From Butyrivibrio sp. XPD2006 (GTDB taxonomy: Bacteria > Bacillota > Clostridia > Lachnospirales > Lachnospiraceae), in contig NZ_ATVT01000010.1 in assembly GCF_000420865.1 (NCBI RefSeq), positions 1-64,000 on the forward strand: a stretch of DNA of 64,000 nucleotides, in the 5' to 3' direction. Position numbers and translations under genes: made by a program. Numbering within the stretch: the first letter of the stretch is position 1; each line of letters begins with the position of its first letter. Of the stretch, positions 43,682-53,241 are shown piece after piece. Under the pieces are notes generated by a model. The model was not told the DNA's origin, did no database searches, and saw only the letters and a list, made by a program, of their open reading frames with translations.

Positions 43682-46090
43682 TTATGATACCTGGCTGTCA
43701 GTAATCCAGCTCTTAATATCTGAAACACCGAGAACCTTCTGGAAATCGTCTCCTGACTTAACTACAAGAGTAGGAGCTTGCATGATACCGAACTGTTTTA
43801 CCAGATCGGGATGCTCACTGGCGTCAAGTGTGCTGTACTTGATTCCTGCTTTATCAAGAAGAGAGCCTGCTATTTTGCAGTTAGGGCAGGTCTGTGTCTT
43901 GAATAGCATGATTGTCTGCTCATCAACATTTATAACGCTGTTTCCTGACTCTGTGTTGGACTTTTTGACAGCTGCTTCTACGAAGCTGGCCTGCTTGGGA
44001 CCAACATGTGTAAGCTTGGAATTGCCGATGTTGTAAACTTTACGATCCTTGTATTCCTGAGCTTTACCGTCGTTCCAGTTGGCAACAGGACGGTAGTAGC
44101 CTGTGATACGGCTGTAAACTTCTGTCTTGGCTCCGCAGTGAGGACATACTGCCTGCTCACCGGCAAGGTAGCCATGCTCCTTACATACTGAATATGTAGG
44201 TGACATTGTGTAGTATGGAAGCTTGTAGTTCTCGGCAATCTTTCTGACGAGGCTTGCGGCTGCCTTCCAGTCGGGAAGCTTCTCGCCGAGGAATGCATGG
44301 AATACTGTTCCTGATGTATAAAGTGTCTGAAGTTCATCCTGAATATCAAGAGCGGAGAAGATATCCTCAGTGTAACCAACAGGAAGGTGAGATGAGTTGG
44401 TGTAGTAAGGAGTTCCGTTCATGTTAGCTGTGATGATGTCAGGATAAAGCTCTTTGTCATGCTTAGCAAAGCGGTAAGTTGTTGACTCTGCCGGAGTAGC
44501 CTCTAAATTAAAGAGCTCTCCGTCATACATTACCTGATACTCACCAAGGCGATTTCTCATGTGGTTGAGGACATCCTTGGAGAATTCCTGAGTTCTCTTG
44601 TCTGTCATATCTGCCTGGATCCACTTTGCATTAAGACCGGCTTCATTCATACCGATAAGGCCGATGGTTGAGAAGTGGTTTGAGAAGGATCCCAGATATC
44701 TCTTGGTATAAGGGTAAAGACCCTGATCAAGGAGCTTGGTAATAACCTGTCTCTTGGTGTGGAGGCTTCGCGCTGCAATATCCATAAGGTGATCAAGTCT
44801 CTTGTAGAACTCATCAGCGTCTTTTGAAAGATAAGCAATACGAGGCATATCGATGGTAACAACACCGATAGAACCTGTTGATTCACCTGAACCGAAGAAT
44901 CCGCCGGATTTCTTGCGGAGCTCTCTGAGATCGAGACGAAGTCTGCAGCACATGGAACGAACATCTGAAGGCTCCATGTCTGAGTTGATGTAGTTTGAGA
45001 AGTATGGTGTGCCATACTTGGCTGTCATTTCGAACAGGAGCTTGTTGTTCTCTGTCTCGCTCCAATCAAAATCACGTGTTATTGAATATGTAGGTATAGG
45101 ATACTGGAATCCACGTCCGTTGGCATCGCCCTCGATCATGATCTCGATGAAGGCCTTGTTGACCATATCCATTTCCTTCTGACAATCGCCGTATGTGAAG
45201 TCGAGCTCTTTGCCGCCTACGATACAGTTGAGGTTCTTAAGATCGCCCGGAACAGTCCAGTCAAGTGTGATGTTTGAGAATGGAGCCTGTGTTCCCCAAC
45301 GTGAAGGTGTATTAACACCGTATACGAAAGACTGGATGCACTGTTTTACCTCTTTCTGAGAGAGGTTGTCTACTCTTACGAATGGCGCAAGATATGTATC
45401 AAATGATGAGAATGCCTGAGCGCCTGCCCATTCATTCTGCATGATTCCAAGGAAGTTAACCATCTGGTTGCAGAGGGTAGAGAGGTGACTTGCAGGTGAA
45501 GATGTTATCTTGCCGGGAACTCCGCCGAGACCTTCCTGTATGAGCTGTTTAAGGCTCCAGCCAGCGCAGTAACCTGTAAGCATAGAGAGGTCATGAATGT
45601 GGATTGCAGCACTTCTGTGAGCATTGGCAATCTCTTCATCATAAACTTCTGAAAGCCAGTAGTTGGCTGTGATGGCACCTGAATTAGAGAGGATAAGTCC
45701 TCCTACCGAATATGTAACTGTTGAATTCTCTTTAACACGCCAGTCGTTGATCTTGAGGTAATCATCAACGAGGTCTTTATAGTTAAGGAGGGCAGAGTTG
45801 ACGTTACGAACCTTTTCACGCTGCTTACGATAGAGGATATATGCCTTGGAAACATCGGCATAGCCTGCCTCTGAAAGGACTTTCTCAACGCTGTCCTGGA
45901 TCTCCTCCACAGTGATCTTGCCGTCCTTGACCTTGCTCTCAAAGTCTGAAGCAACTCTTAATGAAATAAGGTCGATCACACTTGAGTGATAATCTTTTTC
46001 AAGAGCTACGAAGGCCTTGGTTATCGCAGCAGAAATCTTGGATATATTAAAATCCGCAACTGTTCCGTCTCTTTTAACAACCTGATACAT
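43682..46090 (-). CDS. nrdD: Anaerobic ribonucleoside-triphosphate reductase with fused C-terminal redoxin
   Basis: Class III ribonucleotide reductase making dNTPs without oxygen. An N-terminal ATP-cone (1-95) precedes the barrel. Near the C-terminus lie the zinc-ribbon pairs CKEHGYLAGEQAVCPHC and the glycyl-radical site RITGYY (Gly664). The protein then continues about 140 residues, ending in a thioredoxin/glutaredoxin-like domain (about 722-802) with a CPNC redox motif (Cys735, Cys738) and a cis-Pro segment IMQAPTLVV. Usual NrdD ends soon after the Gly. The fused redoxin suggests reduction by an attached thiol donor rather than formate. The activase NrdG is encoded upstream. NrdR boxes and a promoter precede the gene. 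Confidence 0.95.
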   Translation of the reverse strand: MYQVVKRDGTVADFNISKISAAITKAFVALEKDYHSSVIDLISLRVASDFESKVKDGKITVEEIQDSVEKVLSEAGYADVSKAYILYRKQREKVRNVNSALLNYKDLVDDYLKINDWRVKENSTVTYSVGGLILSNSGAITANYWLSEVYDEEIANAHRSAAIHIHDLSMLTGYCAGWSLKQLIQEGLGGVPGKITSSPASHLSTLCNQMVNFLGIMQNEWAGAQAFSSFDTYLAPFVRVDNLSQKEVKQCIQSFVYGVNTPSRWGTQAPFSNITLDWTVPGDLKNLNCIVGGKELDFTYGDCQKEMDMVNKAFIEIMIEGDANGRGFQYPIPTYSITRDFDWSETENNKLLFEMTAKYGTPYFSNYINSDMEPSDVRSMCCRLRLDLRELRKKSGGFFGSGESTGSIGVVTIDMPRIAYLSKDADEFYKRLDHLMDIAARSLHTKRQVITKLLDQGLYPYTKRYLGSFSNHFSTIGLIGMNEAGLNAKWIQADMTDKRTQEFSKDVLNHMRNRLGEYQVMYDGELFNLEATPAESTTYRFAKHDKELYPDIITANMNGTPYYTNSSHLPVGYTEDIFSALDIQDELQTLYTSGTVFHAFLGEKLPDWKAAASLVRKIAENYKLPYYTMSPTYSVCKEHGYLAGEQAVCPHCGAKTEVYSRITGYYRPVANWNDGKAQEYKDRKVYNIGNSKLTHVGPKQASFVEAAVKKSNTESGNSVINVDEQTIMLFKTQTCPNCKIAGSLLDKAGIKYSTLDASEHPDLVKQFGIMQAPTLVVKSGDDFQKVLGVSDIKSWITDSQVS

Positions 46091-46137
46091 AAGAATCCCC
46101 CTTACACATAACTAACCATAAGATTTTCTGAAATTAA

Positions 46138-46160
46138 AAGTGCCAATTGCCTTGGCACTT
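46138..46160. other. Hairpin at the 5' end of the nrdD transcript
   Basis: A perfect 9-bp stem (AAGTGCCAA at 46138-46146, its complement at 46152-46160) with a 5-nt loop. It lies only a few bases after the predicted nrdD start site, followed on the minus strand by an A/T-rich stretch with TTTT. It may stabilise the message 5' end, terminate nrdG read-through, or act as an attenuator. Confidence 0.5.
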
Positions 46161-46171
46161 TCGATAAAACA

Positions 46172-46200
46172 AGGATATCACAGCATAATGCAAATGTCAA
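46172..46200 (-). promoter_or_regulatory. nrdD promoter
   Basis: On the minus strand TTGACA (46195-46200), a 17-bp spacer and TATCCT (46172-46177). The -35 overlaps an NrdR box, so bound NrdR would block it. Confidence 0.65.
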
Positions 46201-46241
46201 TATATTGATAAACGAAATATCATAAACACAATATATTGTGG
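46196..46241. promoter_or_regulatory. Tandem NrdR boxes upstream of nrdD
   Basis: ACACAATATATTGTGG (46226-46241) matches the NrdR consensus almost perfectly, and GTCAATATATTGATAA (46196-46211) is a second, weaker copy. Starts are 30 bp apart, about three helical turns, the typical NrdR tandem spacing. Confidence 0.8.
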
Positions 46242-46254
46242 TTGTACTGAAAAA

Positions 46255-46944
46255 TCACATTCCACGCAACTCCGCATCAGGAACGTATTTCTTAACTGTT
46301 TCGAGATATTTCTCCATATCTTTTGGATCCGGAGATGAAAGATTTTTATCCGGAACAGTATCTCTTTCCACAAATGCTTGTAGATAATATCTCTTAGCAC
46401 CACTGATCATTTTTCCGATAACTTCGAACGAAGATTCGTCATGCAGCTCTTTTACCACGGTTGTTCTGAACTCATAGCTTATATCACTGCCCATGATGAT
46501 CCGGATACTTTCCTCGATACCTGAGGTGTCAAAATCCTTAATTCCTATGGTCTCACCATATCTCGGAAGAGAGTTTTTGACATCCATAGCGACATAATCA
46601 ATAAGATTCTCGTCCAAAAGAGCCTTAAGAGCCTTGGGGTGATTGCCATTGGTATCAAGCTTAACAGCAAAACCAAGGTCACGAATTCTTCTGATGAAGT
46701 CAGGAAGGTTTTTATTCAGAAGAGGTTCGCCACCTGTGATGGCGACACCATCCAGAAGACCCTGTCTTTTATTAAGAAAGGCAAAGAACTCTTCATCATC
46801 CATAATCGGTGCCATGGTGCCATCGACGAGTTCAAAGTTGTGACAGTAGGGACATCTGAAGTCACAGCCGCCAAAAAACACGGTGCAGGCAATGTGCTGC
46901 GGATAATCAAGTAATGTCATTTTCTGAAGGCCATGTATCAACAT
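46255..46944 (-). CDS. nrdG: Anaerobic ribonucleotide reductase activating protein (radical SAM)
   Basis: Uses SAM and a 4Fe-4S cluster to form the glycyl radical on NrdD. The cluster motif is CDFRCPYC (Cys27, Cys31, Cys34), a CX3CX2C radical SAM motif, followed by GGEPLL for SAM binding. Length from ATG 46944 is 229 aa; this start follows GAGGAG by 8 nt. The gene lies 164 bp upstream of nrdD on the same strand, with NrdR boxes in the gap. Confidence 0.92.
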   Translation of the reverse strand: MLIHGLQKMTLLDYPQHIACTVFFGGCDFRCPYCHNFELVDGTMAPIMDDEEFFAFLNKRQGLLDGVAITGGEPLLNKNLPDFIRRIRDLGFAVKLDTNGNHPKALKALLDENLIDYVAMDVKNSLPRYGETIGIKDFDTSGIEESIRIIMGSDISYEFRTTVVKELHDESSFEVIGKMISGAKRYYLQAFVERDTVPDKNLSSPDPKDMEKYLETVKKYVPDAELRGM

Positions 46945-47041
46945 ATTGTGTCTCCTCATATTCTTAAAAGAAAGTAATGCGCTCATCTAGTATATCAAAA
47001 AAAGGCTATCTATGATAACATAGAAAACGAGGTGTTTTTAA

Positions 47042-48067
47042 ATGGCAGTTAAGACCACGGATTTTCCGGCTAAGCAAAAACAACTTAATGAAGACATCGC
47101 AAGCGGAAATTTTAAGCCCTGCTATCTTATCTATGGTGAAGAGTCATATCTGAGGCTTCAGAACAGGGACAAGCTTTTGAAAGCTCTCGGATGCAATGAA
47201 TCTTCCATGAACTTTAACAGATATGAGGGAGAGGGCAATATTCCGGGGCAGATCATAGATATGGCTCAGACCATGCCGTTTTTGGCTGACAAGAGGATCA
47301 TTCTGGTCCAGGACAGCGGGTTTTTCAAGAGCGGATGCCCGGAGCTTGCCGATTATCTCAAGGATCCTTCCGACACTACGCTGTTTATCTTTGTGGAGAA
47401 GGAAGTCGACAAGAGAAAAGATCTTTATAAGGCAGTATCTAAGCTTGGATTTGAGATAGAGTGCGATATTCAGAGTGATGACACTCTTATGAAATGGATT
47501 AGATCAAGAGTGGCATCAGAGGGGAAAAACATTTCACCCAGAGCTCAGGCGGTTCTTATAGACCGCGTGGGAACTGACATGTCAAACATAGCAACTGAAA
47601 TTGAAAAGCTGGTTTGCTATTGCATAGACAGAAATGAGATAACAGAAGCTGATATTGAGAGCGTATGCGCCAACTACCTGACCAGCAGGATTTTTGCCAT
47701 GACGGATGCCATATCGGCTCAGGATCAGAAGAGGGCCATGGAGCTCTACTACGACCTGCTTGCGCTCAAGGAGCCGCCGGCCAAGATACTTTCTCTTATT
47801 ACAAGGCAGTTCAATCTTATGCTCCAGGTAAAAGAGATGACGGACAACCGCAGGGACAAGAGCCAGATCGCATCAGCATTGAAGCTTGCACCGTTCCTCG
47901 TTGGCAAATATCAGAGCTGGGCGAGAAACTACACATATGAACAGCTGAGAAACGCACTTGAACTTTGCGCATCCAATGACGAGGCGGTCAAGACCGGCAA
48001 GCTTGACTATATCATCAGTGTAGAGATGGTCATTATAGGCTCCACATCCAAGAGAAGTGCCGGTTAA
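47042..48067 (+). CDS. holA: DNA polymerase III subunit delta
   Basis: Clamp-loader wrench that opens the sliding clamp. The N-terminal part has PCYLIYGEESYLR; the rest fits the three-domain delta fold (LLDRVG-like AVLIDRVGTDMSNIATEIEKL, a C-terminal helical collar ending QLRNALELC). Length (341 aa) is standard. GAGGTG lies 7 nt before the ATG. It is divergent from nrdG. Confidence 0.92.
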   Translation: MAVKTTDFPAKQKQLNEDIASGNFKPCYLIYGEESYLRLQNRDKLLKALGCNESSMNFNRYEGEGNIPGQIIDMAQTMPFLADKRIILVQDSGFFKSGCPELADYLKDPSDTTLFIFVEKEVDKRKDLYKAVSKLGFEIECDIQSDDTLMKWIRSRVASEGKNISPRAQAVLIDRVGTDMSNIATEIEKLVCYCIDRNEITEADIESVCANYLTSRIFAMTDAISAQDQKRAMELYYDLLALKEPPAKILSLITRQFNLMLQVKEMTDNRRDKSQIASALKLAPFLVGKYQSWARNYTYEQLRNALELCASNDEAVKTGKLDYIISVEMVIIGSTSKRSAG

Positions 48068-48074
48068 AAGAGAT

Positions 48075-48103
48075 TTGAAAATATTAAAAGGTTGAATTAT
48101 ACT
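48075..48103 (+). promoter_or_regulatory. Promoter of the DUF1653 gene
   Basis: -35 TTGAAA (48075-48080), a 17-bp spacer and -10 TATACT (48098-48103), 38 bp before the start codon. Confidence 0.7.
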
Positions 48104-48140
48104 ATATAAACGTGTGGCTATGGCCACAAAAGGGGTGTTT

Positions 48141-48755
48141 ATGGCAGACAGACCAAGACCACAGGAAATCTACAGACATTTTAAGGGCAATATGTATCAG
48201 GTACTTACCGTTGCAATCCATTCTGAGACCAGAGAAGAGATGGTAGTGTATCAGGCATTGTACGGAGATTATAAGGTTTATGTCAGACCTCTTGATATGT
48301 TCATGTCAGAAGTCGACAGAGCCAAGTATCCGGATGTTAAGCAGAAGATGAGGTTCGAGAAGGTGACACCTCCTTCGTCAGAGCCTGTCAAGGAGGCACA
48401 GCCTGCTGAGGAGCCTGCCAAGGAGGCACAGGTTTCACCGGAACCTGAGAAAAAGCCTTTGTTTAACTTTAAGCCCACCGAGAAGTCTGTGATAATGGAA
48501 AAGAGCGTGGATGAAGAGGCCCAGGAACTCAATCTTGATCCTCTTGTGATACAGTTTATGGATGCGGATCTTGCATCTGAGAAAAACGATATTTTATCCA
48601 AGCTGCGTCCAATAATAACAAATGATATGATTGATATCATGGCCATGTCTGTGGGCGTTGTTGTTAATGAAGGTGATGTTTATGACAGATACAACGATCT
48701 TCGTACCTGCCTCACCACGATGGAGAAATTTGAAAGTACCAGATTAAGGAGTTGA
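48141..48755 (+). CDS. DUF1653 domain protein with acidic Pro/Glu linker
   Basis: The N-terminal 65 residues (PQEIYRHFKGNMYQVL, MVVYQALYGDYKVYVRPL) form a DUF1653 domain, a small beta-barrel-like unit of unknown function. A repeated Pro/Ala/Glu linker (EPVKEAQPAEEPAKEAQ, about 85-110) follows, then a helical C-terminal domain. Length is 204 aa. ATG 48141 follows AAGGGGTG by 5 nt. The GT2 gene starts 4 bp after its stop, so they are cotranscribed. Confidence 0.8.
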   Translation: MADRPRPQEIYRHFKGNMYQVLTVAIHSETREEMVVYQALYGDYKVYVRPLDMFMSEVDRAKYPDVKQKMRFEKVTPPSSEPVKEAQPAEEPAKEAQVSPEPEKKPLFNFKPTEKSVIMEKSVDEEAQELNLDPLVIQFMDADLASEKNDILSKLRPIITNDMIDIMAMSVGVVVNEGDVYDRYNDLRTCLTTMEKFESTRLRS

Positions 48756-48759
48756 GTTA

Positions 48760-49785
48760 ATGAAGTTATTATCAATTGCAGTACCTTGCTACAATTCACA
48801 GGACTATATGGAGAAATGTATCGATTCACTGCTTGTGGGCGGTGAAGAGGTTGAGATTCTCATAGTAGATGACGGATCCAAGGACAGGACAGCAGAGATT
48901 GCCGATCAGTATGAGGCCAAATATCCTACAATATGCAGAGCAATCCACAAGCCCAACGGTGGACACGGCTCAGCGGTTAACGCCGGTATCGAGCATGCAA
49001 CAGGCCTTTTCTTCAAGGTTGTTGATTCCGATGACTGGGTAAAAGAGATAGCATACAGAAAGATCCTCAGCACCCTTGCAGAACTTGCAGGTGGAGACAA
49101 ACAGCTGGATCTTCTTATAAGTAACTTCGTATACAACAAAGTGGGAGAGAAGCGCCACAAGGTAATGCGCTACAACACAATGTTCCCGATTGAGCAGCTC
49201 TTCACATGGAAGGATGTAAAGAGAACTCCCAAGGGACATTATCTTCTCATGCACTCTGTAATCTACAGAACCAAGCTTCTTAGACAGTGCGGACTTAAGC
49301 TCCCTGAGCATACTTTCTATGTAGATAATATTTACGTGTTCAATCCGCTTCCGTTTGTTAAGAACATGTACTATCTCGATGTAAACTTTTACTACTATTA
49401 CATCGGAAGAGAGGATCAGTCAGTCAATCAGCAGATCATGCTCTCTCGTATAGATCAGCAGCTCAGAGTCAACAAGCTGATGGTAGATTACTATGTTGAG
49501 AATTACGGTATGATTCGTTCACAGCATGAGCGTCATAAATATATGTTCAATTATCTTGAGATCATTACAGCCATTTCTTCAGTTCTTTTGATAACAGAGG
49601 ACACAAAAGAGAATCTGGCCAAGAGACAGGAGCTTCTCGATTACATTAAAGAGAAGAACTTCCTTCTGTACACCAAGATCAGATACAGTATCGAGGGAAC
49701 ATATATTTATCTTCCGGGTAAGGGAGGAAGAAAGATCACTCTCGCCGGATATAAGCTCCTTCAGAAGATATTCCATTTCAATTAA
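48760..49785 (+). CDS. Family 2 glycosyltransferase
   Basis: Transfers a sugar from a nucleotide-sugar to an acceptor. GT-A fold: LLSIAVPCYNSQDYMEKCIDSLL-like start, EILIVDDGSKDRTAEIADQY, the GGHGSAVNAG loop and the metal motif VDSDDW near 93-98. Residues after 220 are helical. Length (341 aa) is usual. No membrane segment is seen, so the acceptor could be a lipid, teichoic acid or protein; the substrate is unknown. AAGGAG precedes the ATG. Confidence 0.9.
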   Translation: MKLLSIAVPCYNSQDYMEKCIDSLLVGGEEVEILIVDDGSKDRTAEIADQYEAKYPTICRAIHKPNGGHGSAVNAGIEHATGLFFKVVDSDDWVKEIAYRKILSTLAELAGGDKQLDLLISNFVYNKVGEKRHKVMRYNTMFPIEQLFTWKDVKRTPKGHYLLMHSVIYRTKLLRQCGLKLPEHTFYVDNIYVFNPLPFVKNMYYLDVNFYYYYIGREDQSVNQQIMLSRIDQQLRVNKLMVDYYVENYGMIRSQHERHKYMFNYLEIITAISSVLLITEDTKENLAKRQELLDYIKEKNFLLYTKIRYSIEGTYIYLPGKGGRKITLAGYKLLQKIFHFN

Positions 49786-49842
49786 TGGATATTTTTCCTA
49801 AAACTTAACGTTATTTAGAATATTTTATGGTGATTCTGATGA

Positions 49843-49870
49843 TTTACAATCACACTTAAAGTGCTAGAAT
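49843..49870 (+). promoter_or_regulatory. Promoter of the PAP2 gene
   Basis: -35 TTTACA (49843-49848), a 16-bp spacer and -10 TAGAAT (49865-49870), 42 bp before the start codon. Confidence 0.5.
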
Positions 49871-49912
49871 AATTGACATCATTGAGTTTTGCTTGAATTT
49901 ATGAGGAATATT

Positions 49913-50623
49913 ATGAAAAAGAAATACGAAAAGTGGACCGGAAGGACGGTTGACAAGGGGCTGCTTGGAGATCTTTTGCATCTTGCCATGCCCATCCTGA
50001 TTTATGCGCCCATTTATATGATTTGGTTTATTGCCATTGAGAAGCACACATTCTCACATTACTCGATCATACATACAGCTGTCGATGACATTATCCCATT
50101 CAATGAGATTTTTGTTATTCCATACTATACATGGTTTTTGTATGTATCAGTAACACTTCTGTTCTTTATGCTTTCGTTTGATGTAGAGGACTATTATAAG
50201 AACTTCATCTTCCTGGCTACAGGTATGACAGTGTTCCTTGTTGTATCGACACTGTTCCCCAATATGCATCATTTGAGACCTGTTGTAATGCCAAGAGATA
50301 ATGTCTTTACACATCTTGTGCAGATGATCTACAGAACAGATTCTTCTGCAAACCTCTGGCCCAGCATTCACGTGTACAATTCGCTGGGAACAATGATTGC
50401 TGTTCATCACAGCAAGAGGATAAAGAAAACCGGCAAAGTTATAAGCGACTTCATCGGTATTTCAATTATCCTTTCCACAATGTTCATCAAGCAGCATTCG
50501 GTATACGATGTGATCACTGCATTTATTATGGCCATAATCTTTTACATCGTGTTCTATCATTCACCATTTCTTGAGAACTTCTGCTCAAGGCAGGAAGAGA
50601 AAGTGGCAGTCAGATATAACTAA
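49913..50623 (+). CDS. PAP2-family membrane phosphatase
   Basis: Likely dephosphorylates a lipid phosphate or polyprenyl diphosphate at the membrane. Five to six hydrophobic helices. The PAP2 motifs are seen as LRPVVMPRD (motif 1 region), LWPSIHVYNS (motif 2, PSIH) and KQHSVYDVITA (motif 3, His-x-x-x-Asp). Length from ATG 49913 is 236 aa, with GAGGAA 5 nt upstream. A diacylglycerol-kinase-like gene on the opposite strand follows. Confidence 0.85.
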   Translation: MKKKYEKWTGRTVDKGLLGDLLHLAMPILIYAPIYMIWFIAIEKHTFSHYSIIHTAVDDIIPFNEIFVIPYYTWFLYVSVTLLFFMLSFDVEDYYKNFIFLATGMTVFLVVSTLFPNMHHLRPVVMPRDNVFTHLVQMIYRTDSSANLWPSIHVYNSLGTMIAVHHSKRIKKTGKVISDFIGISIILSTMFIKQHSVYDVITAFIMAIIFYIVFYHSPFLENFCSRQEEKVAVRYN

Positions 50624-50627
50624 AATA

Positions 50628-50665
50628 AATCCTCTCTGTTCGTTTTTGAACAGAGAGGATTTTTT
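50628..50665. terminator. Bidirectional terminator between PAP2 and DAG-kinase genes
   Basis: A 14-bp perfect stem (arms 50628-50641 and 50648-50661) with a 6-nt loop, T-rich on both strands. It separates two convergent genes. Confidence 0.9.
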
Positions 50666-51641
50666 AATTCATCATTTTGAGTTTTTGTTTAAGACATTCA
50701 AAGGTTATGTGGTCGGATTTGACTGATACCTCACCGTCTGTATGTACCCACATCGGCTTGTCGGTTTTAATGGATACTTTCTGAACAAGGTGATGTCCGA
50801 TTCCCTTTATCCAGAAGTAGTGGCCGATAAAGGAAAGCGGAAGCGCCAGGAGCATTTTAGCTGAGGGCATATCGCCGGCATAGACAAGATCGAATTTTCC
50901 GTCCGTGAGGTCAGCGTTTGGAGCAAATTTAAAACCTCCGCCTTCATAGTGATGTACCATAGCTGCTATGAAGATAAATCGCTTTAAGTGAATGGTCTTG
51001 CTGCCGTCCAAGGTTATCTCGCACGGTACCTTCTCTGCGTTGAAGAGCTGCCTTAGGGCAATTGATCCGTAGGTGAGCTTGCCGAGGCCTATTTTATTGA
51101 GAAAATTCTTGGTGTTGGATGAGAGAGCCTGTTCGCAGACGGCTGCATCAAATCCGATTCCGGCACTTACGTCAAAGAGTCTTGTTACGGCAATGCGGTC
51201 CTCATGAAGTCGTGATGTTACCCTGGACATGGAGTTGTAAGTGAGCTTTCCGAGATCAAGAGTCCTAACGATTTTCGCTTCAAGGATGCGCTCAATGAGG
51301 TCGTCGGCTTTCTTGGGAAAAGACAGATCTCTTGCAAAATCATTACTTGAACCGATTGGGATGTATCCGACAAGAGTGTTTTCAAAATCCTGAATTCCGT
51401 TTATTGCTTCATTTAAGGTTCCGTCTCCGCCAAGTACGATCAGCTTGATCGGGCCGTTTTTGTCATTATCGGAAGACTTGGGTGCTGTAAGGCTCTGTGC
51501 CAGTTTGGTGGCGTGTCCGGGGCCCTTGGTAAAAACAGCTCTGTATTCCAAACCTTTTTCTGTGAATTTCTTTTCAAGCAGTTCCCAAATATCTTTTCCC
51601 TTGCCTGATCTGGCGGAAGGGTTAACTATGCAGTAATACAT
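50664..51641 (-). CDS. Diacylglycerol kinase catalytic domain protein (YegS/DgkB-like)
   Basis: ATP-dependent lipid kinase, probably phosphorylating diacylglycerol or a related lipid. It starts YYCIVNPSARSGKGKDIW, keeps the nucleotide signature GGDGTLNEAINGI, and GSSNDFARDL. A C-terminal beta-rich domain (HTDGEVSVKSD) matches the family. ATG 51641 follows a GGGGGAT site; 325 aa is normal. The upstream ATG frames lack a site. Confidence 0.9.
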   Translation of the reverse strand: MYYCIVNPSARSGKGKDIWELLEKKFTEKGLEYRAVFTKGPGHATKLAQSLTAPKSSDNDKNGPIKLIVLGGDGTLNEAINGIQDFENTLVGYIPIGSSNDFARDLSFPKKADDLIERILEAKIVRTLDLGKLTYNSMSRVTSRLHEDRIAVTRLFDVSAGIGFDAAVCEQALSSNTKNFLNKIGLGKLTYGSIALRQLFNAEKVPCEITLDGSKTIHLKRFIFIAAMVHHYEGGGFKFAPNADLTDGKFDLVYAGDMPSAKMLLALPLSFIGHYFWIKGIGHHLVQKVSIKTDKPMWVHTDGEVSVKSDHITFECLKQKLKMMN

Positions 51642-51795
51642 GTAAATCCCCCAATTAATTATTTTCGTCATAAATTGTACCATAAAAACTATAGAATTTT
51701 TAGAGAGAGTATGATACTATAACCAAGATGTTGCTTTAACGCATTAAACTGTAAATGCGTCAAGTCTTATGTAAAGATTCAGGAGGATTTGGTAA

Positions 51796-53034
51796 ATGTA
51801 TTCATTGGAAGAAGTTAGGAAGGTTGACCCGGAAATTGCTTCCCTGATCGAGGAAGAGGTAGCTCGCCAGAATGACCACATCGAGCTGATCGCATCAGAG
51901 AACTGGACCAGCAAGGCTGTCATGGCAGCAATGGGAAGTCCGCTTACAAACAAATACGCTGAGGGTCTCCCGGGGAAAAGATACTACGGCGGATGTTATG
52001 TTGTAGATAAGGTTGAGAACATAGCAAGAGACAGGGCAAAAGAGCTGTTCCATTGCGATTATGTTAATGTTCAGCCTCACTCAGGAGCTCAGGCAAATCT
52101 GGCTGTTCAGTTTGCACTCCTTAAGCCGGGCGATACTATCATGGGTATGGACCTTGAGCAGGGCGGACATCTTACACACGGCAGCAGTGCCAATATTTCG
52201 GGAACATACTACAATATCGTTCCTTATGGTGTAGACGAAAACGGAATTCTTGATTACGACAACATGTACAAGCTTGCAGTAGAGCACAAGCCTAAGCTTA
52301 TTATCGCCGGAGCTTCAGCTTACTGCAGAACCATCGACTTTAAGAAATTCAGAGAGGCAGCTGATGCTTGCGGAGCTGTTCTCATGGTAGATATGGCACA
52401 CATCGCAGGACTTGTTGCTGCAGGTCTTCATCCAAGTCCGTTCCCATATGCAGATGTTGTAACAACCACAACTCACAAGACTCTTCGTGGACCAAGAGGA
52501 GGTCTTATCCTTTGGAATCAGGCAGCACAGGATAAATACAAGTTTAACAAGGCTGTATTCCCCGGAATCCAGGGCGGACCACTCGAGCATGTTGTTGCAG
52601 CAAAAGCCATCTGCTTCAAAGAGGCTCTCTCACCTGAGTTCAAGCAGTATGCACAGAACATCGTTGACAATGCAAAGGCTCTTTGCAACGGTCTTATGAG
52701 CCGTGGGATCAAGATCGTATCCGGTGGAACAGATAACCACCTTATGCTCATCGATCTTACAAACTTCGGACTTACAGGTAAAGAAGTAGAAGCATGGCTT
52801 GACGACGCTCACATCACAGCCAACAAGAACACCATTCCAAATGAGCAGCAGTCACCATTTGTAACAAGCGGAATAAGACTTGGAACACCTGCTGTAACAA
52901 CAAGAGGAATGAACACTGAGGATATGGATCAGATTGCGGAAGCTATCTCAATTGTTATCAAGAACAAGGGTGAGAAGAATGACGAAGCAAGAGCAATCAT
53001 TAAGAAATTGACTGACAAATATCCACTGGATTAA
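51796..53034 (+). CDS. glyA: Serine hydroxymethyltransferase
   Basis: PLP enzyme interconverting serine plus tetrahydrofolate with glycine plus methylene-tetrahydrofolate. Signatures: [41 protein letters not shown], and the PLP-lysine Lys228 in [13 protein letters not shown]. Length (412 aa) is standard. AGGAGG lies 9 nt before the ATG. It is monocistronic and ends at a strong terminator. Confidence 0.97.
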   Translation: MYSLEEVRKVDPEIASLIEEEVARQNDHIELIASENWTSKAVMAAMGSPLTNKYAEGLPGKRYYGGCYVVDKVENIARDRAKELFHCDYVNVQPHSGAQANLAVQFALLKPGDTIMGMDLEQGGHLTHGSSANISGTYYNIVPYGVDENGILDYDNMYKLAVEHKPKLIIAGASAYCRTIDFKKFREAADACGAVLMVDMAHIAGLVAAGLHPSPFPYADVVTTTTHKTLRGPRGGLILWNQAAQDKYKFNKAVFPGIQGGPLEHVVAAKAICFKEALSPEFKQYAQNIVDNAKALCNGLMSRGIKIVSGGTDNHLMLIDLTNFGLTGKEVEAWLDDAHITANKNTIPNEQQSPFVTSGIRLGTPAVTTRGMNTEDMDQIAEAISIVIKNKGEKNDEARAIIKKLTDKYPLD

Positions 53035-53063
53035 TTTATCAAATCTGAATTGACATATTATTT

Positions 53064-53100
53064 GAACTGCTATATCAAGGCATTGATGTAGCAGTTCTTT
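53064..53100 (+). terminator. Terminator after glyA
   Basis: A 15-bp stem (53064-53078 pairing with 53083-53097, one G-U pair) with a 4-nt loop and a TTTT tail. Confidence 0.88.
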
Positions 53101-53206
53101 TATTTGCAGAATTGTATAAAATGAATATACAATTAGAATAATTAACAGAAAATACTACAATTTAAACGATAGTTTCTAAATAATTGGCGGATTATCAAAA
53201 AATGTA

Positions 53207-53235
53207 TTGACAAATCTCGGGGCTCTGAATATAAT
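53207..53235 (+). promoter_or_regulatory. Perfect consensus promoter of a putative non-coding RNA
   Basis: TTGACA (53207-53212), a 17-bp spacer and TATAAT (53230-53235): a textbook housekeeping promoter with no nearby start codon. Confidence 0.85.
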
Positions 53236-53241
53236 AAAACC

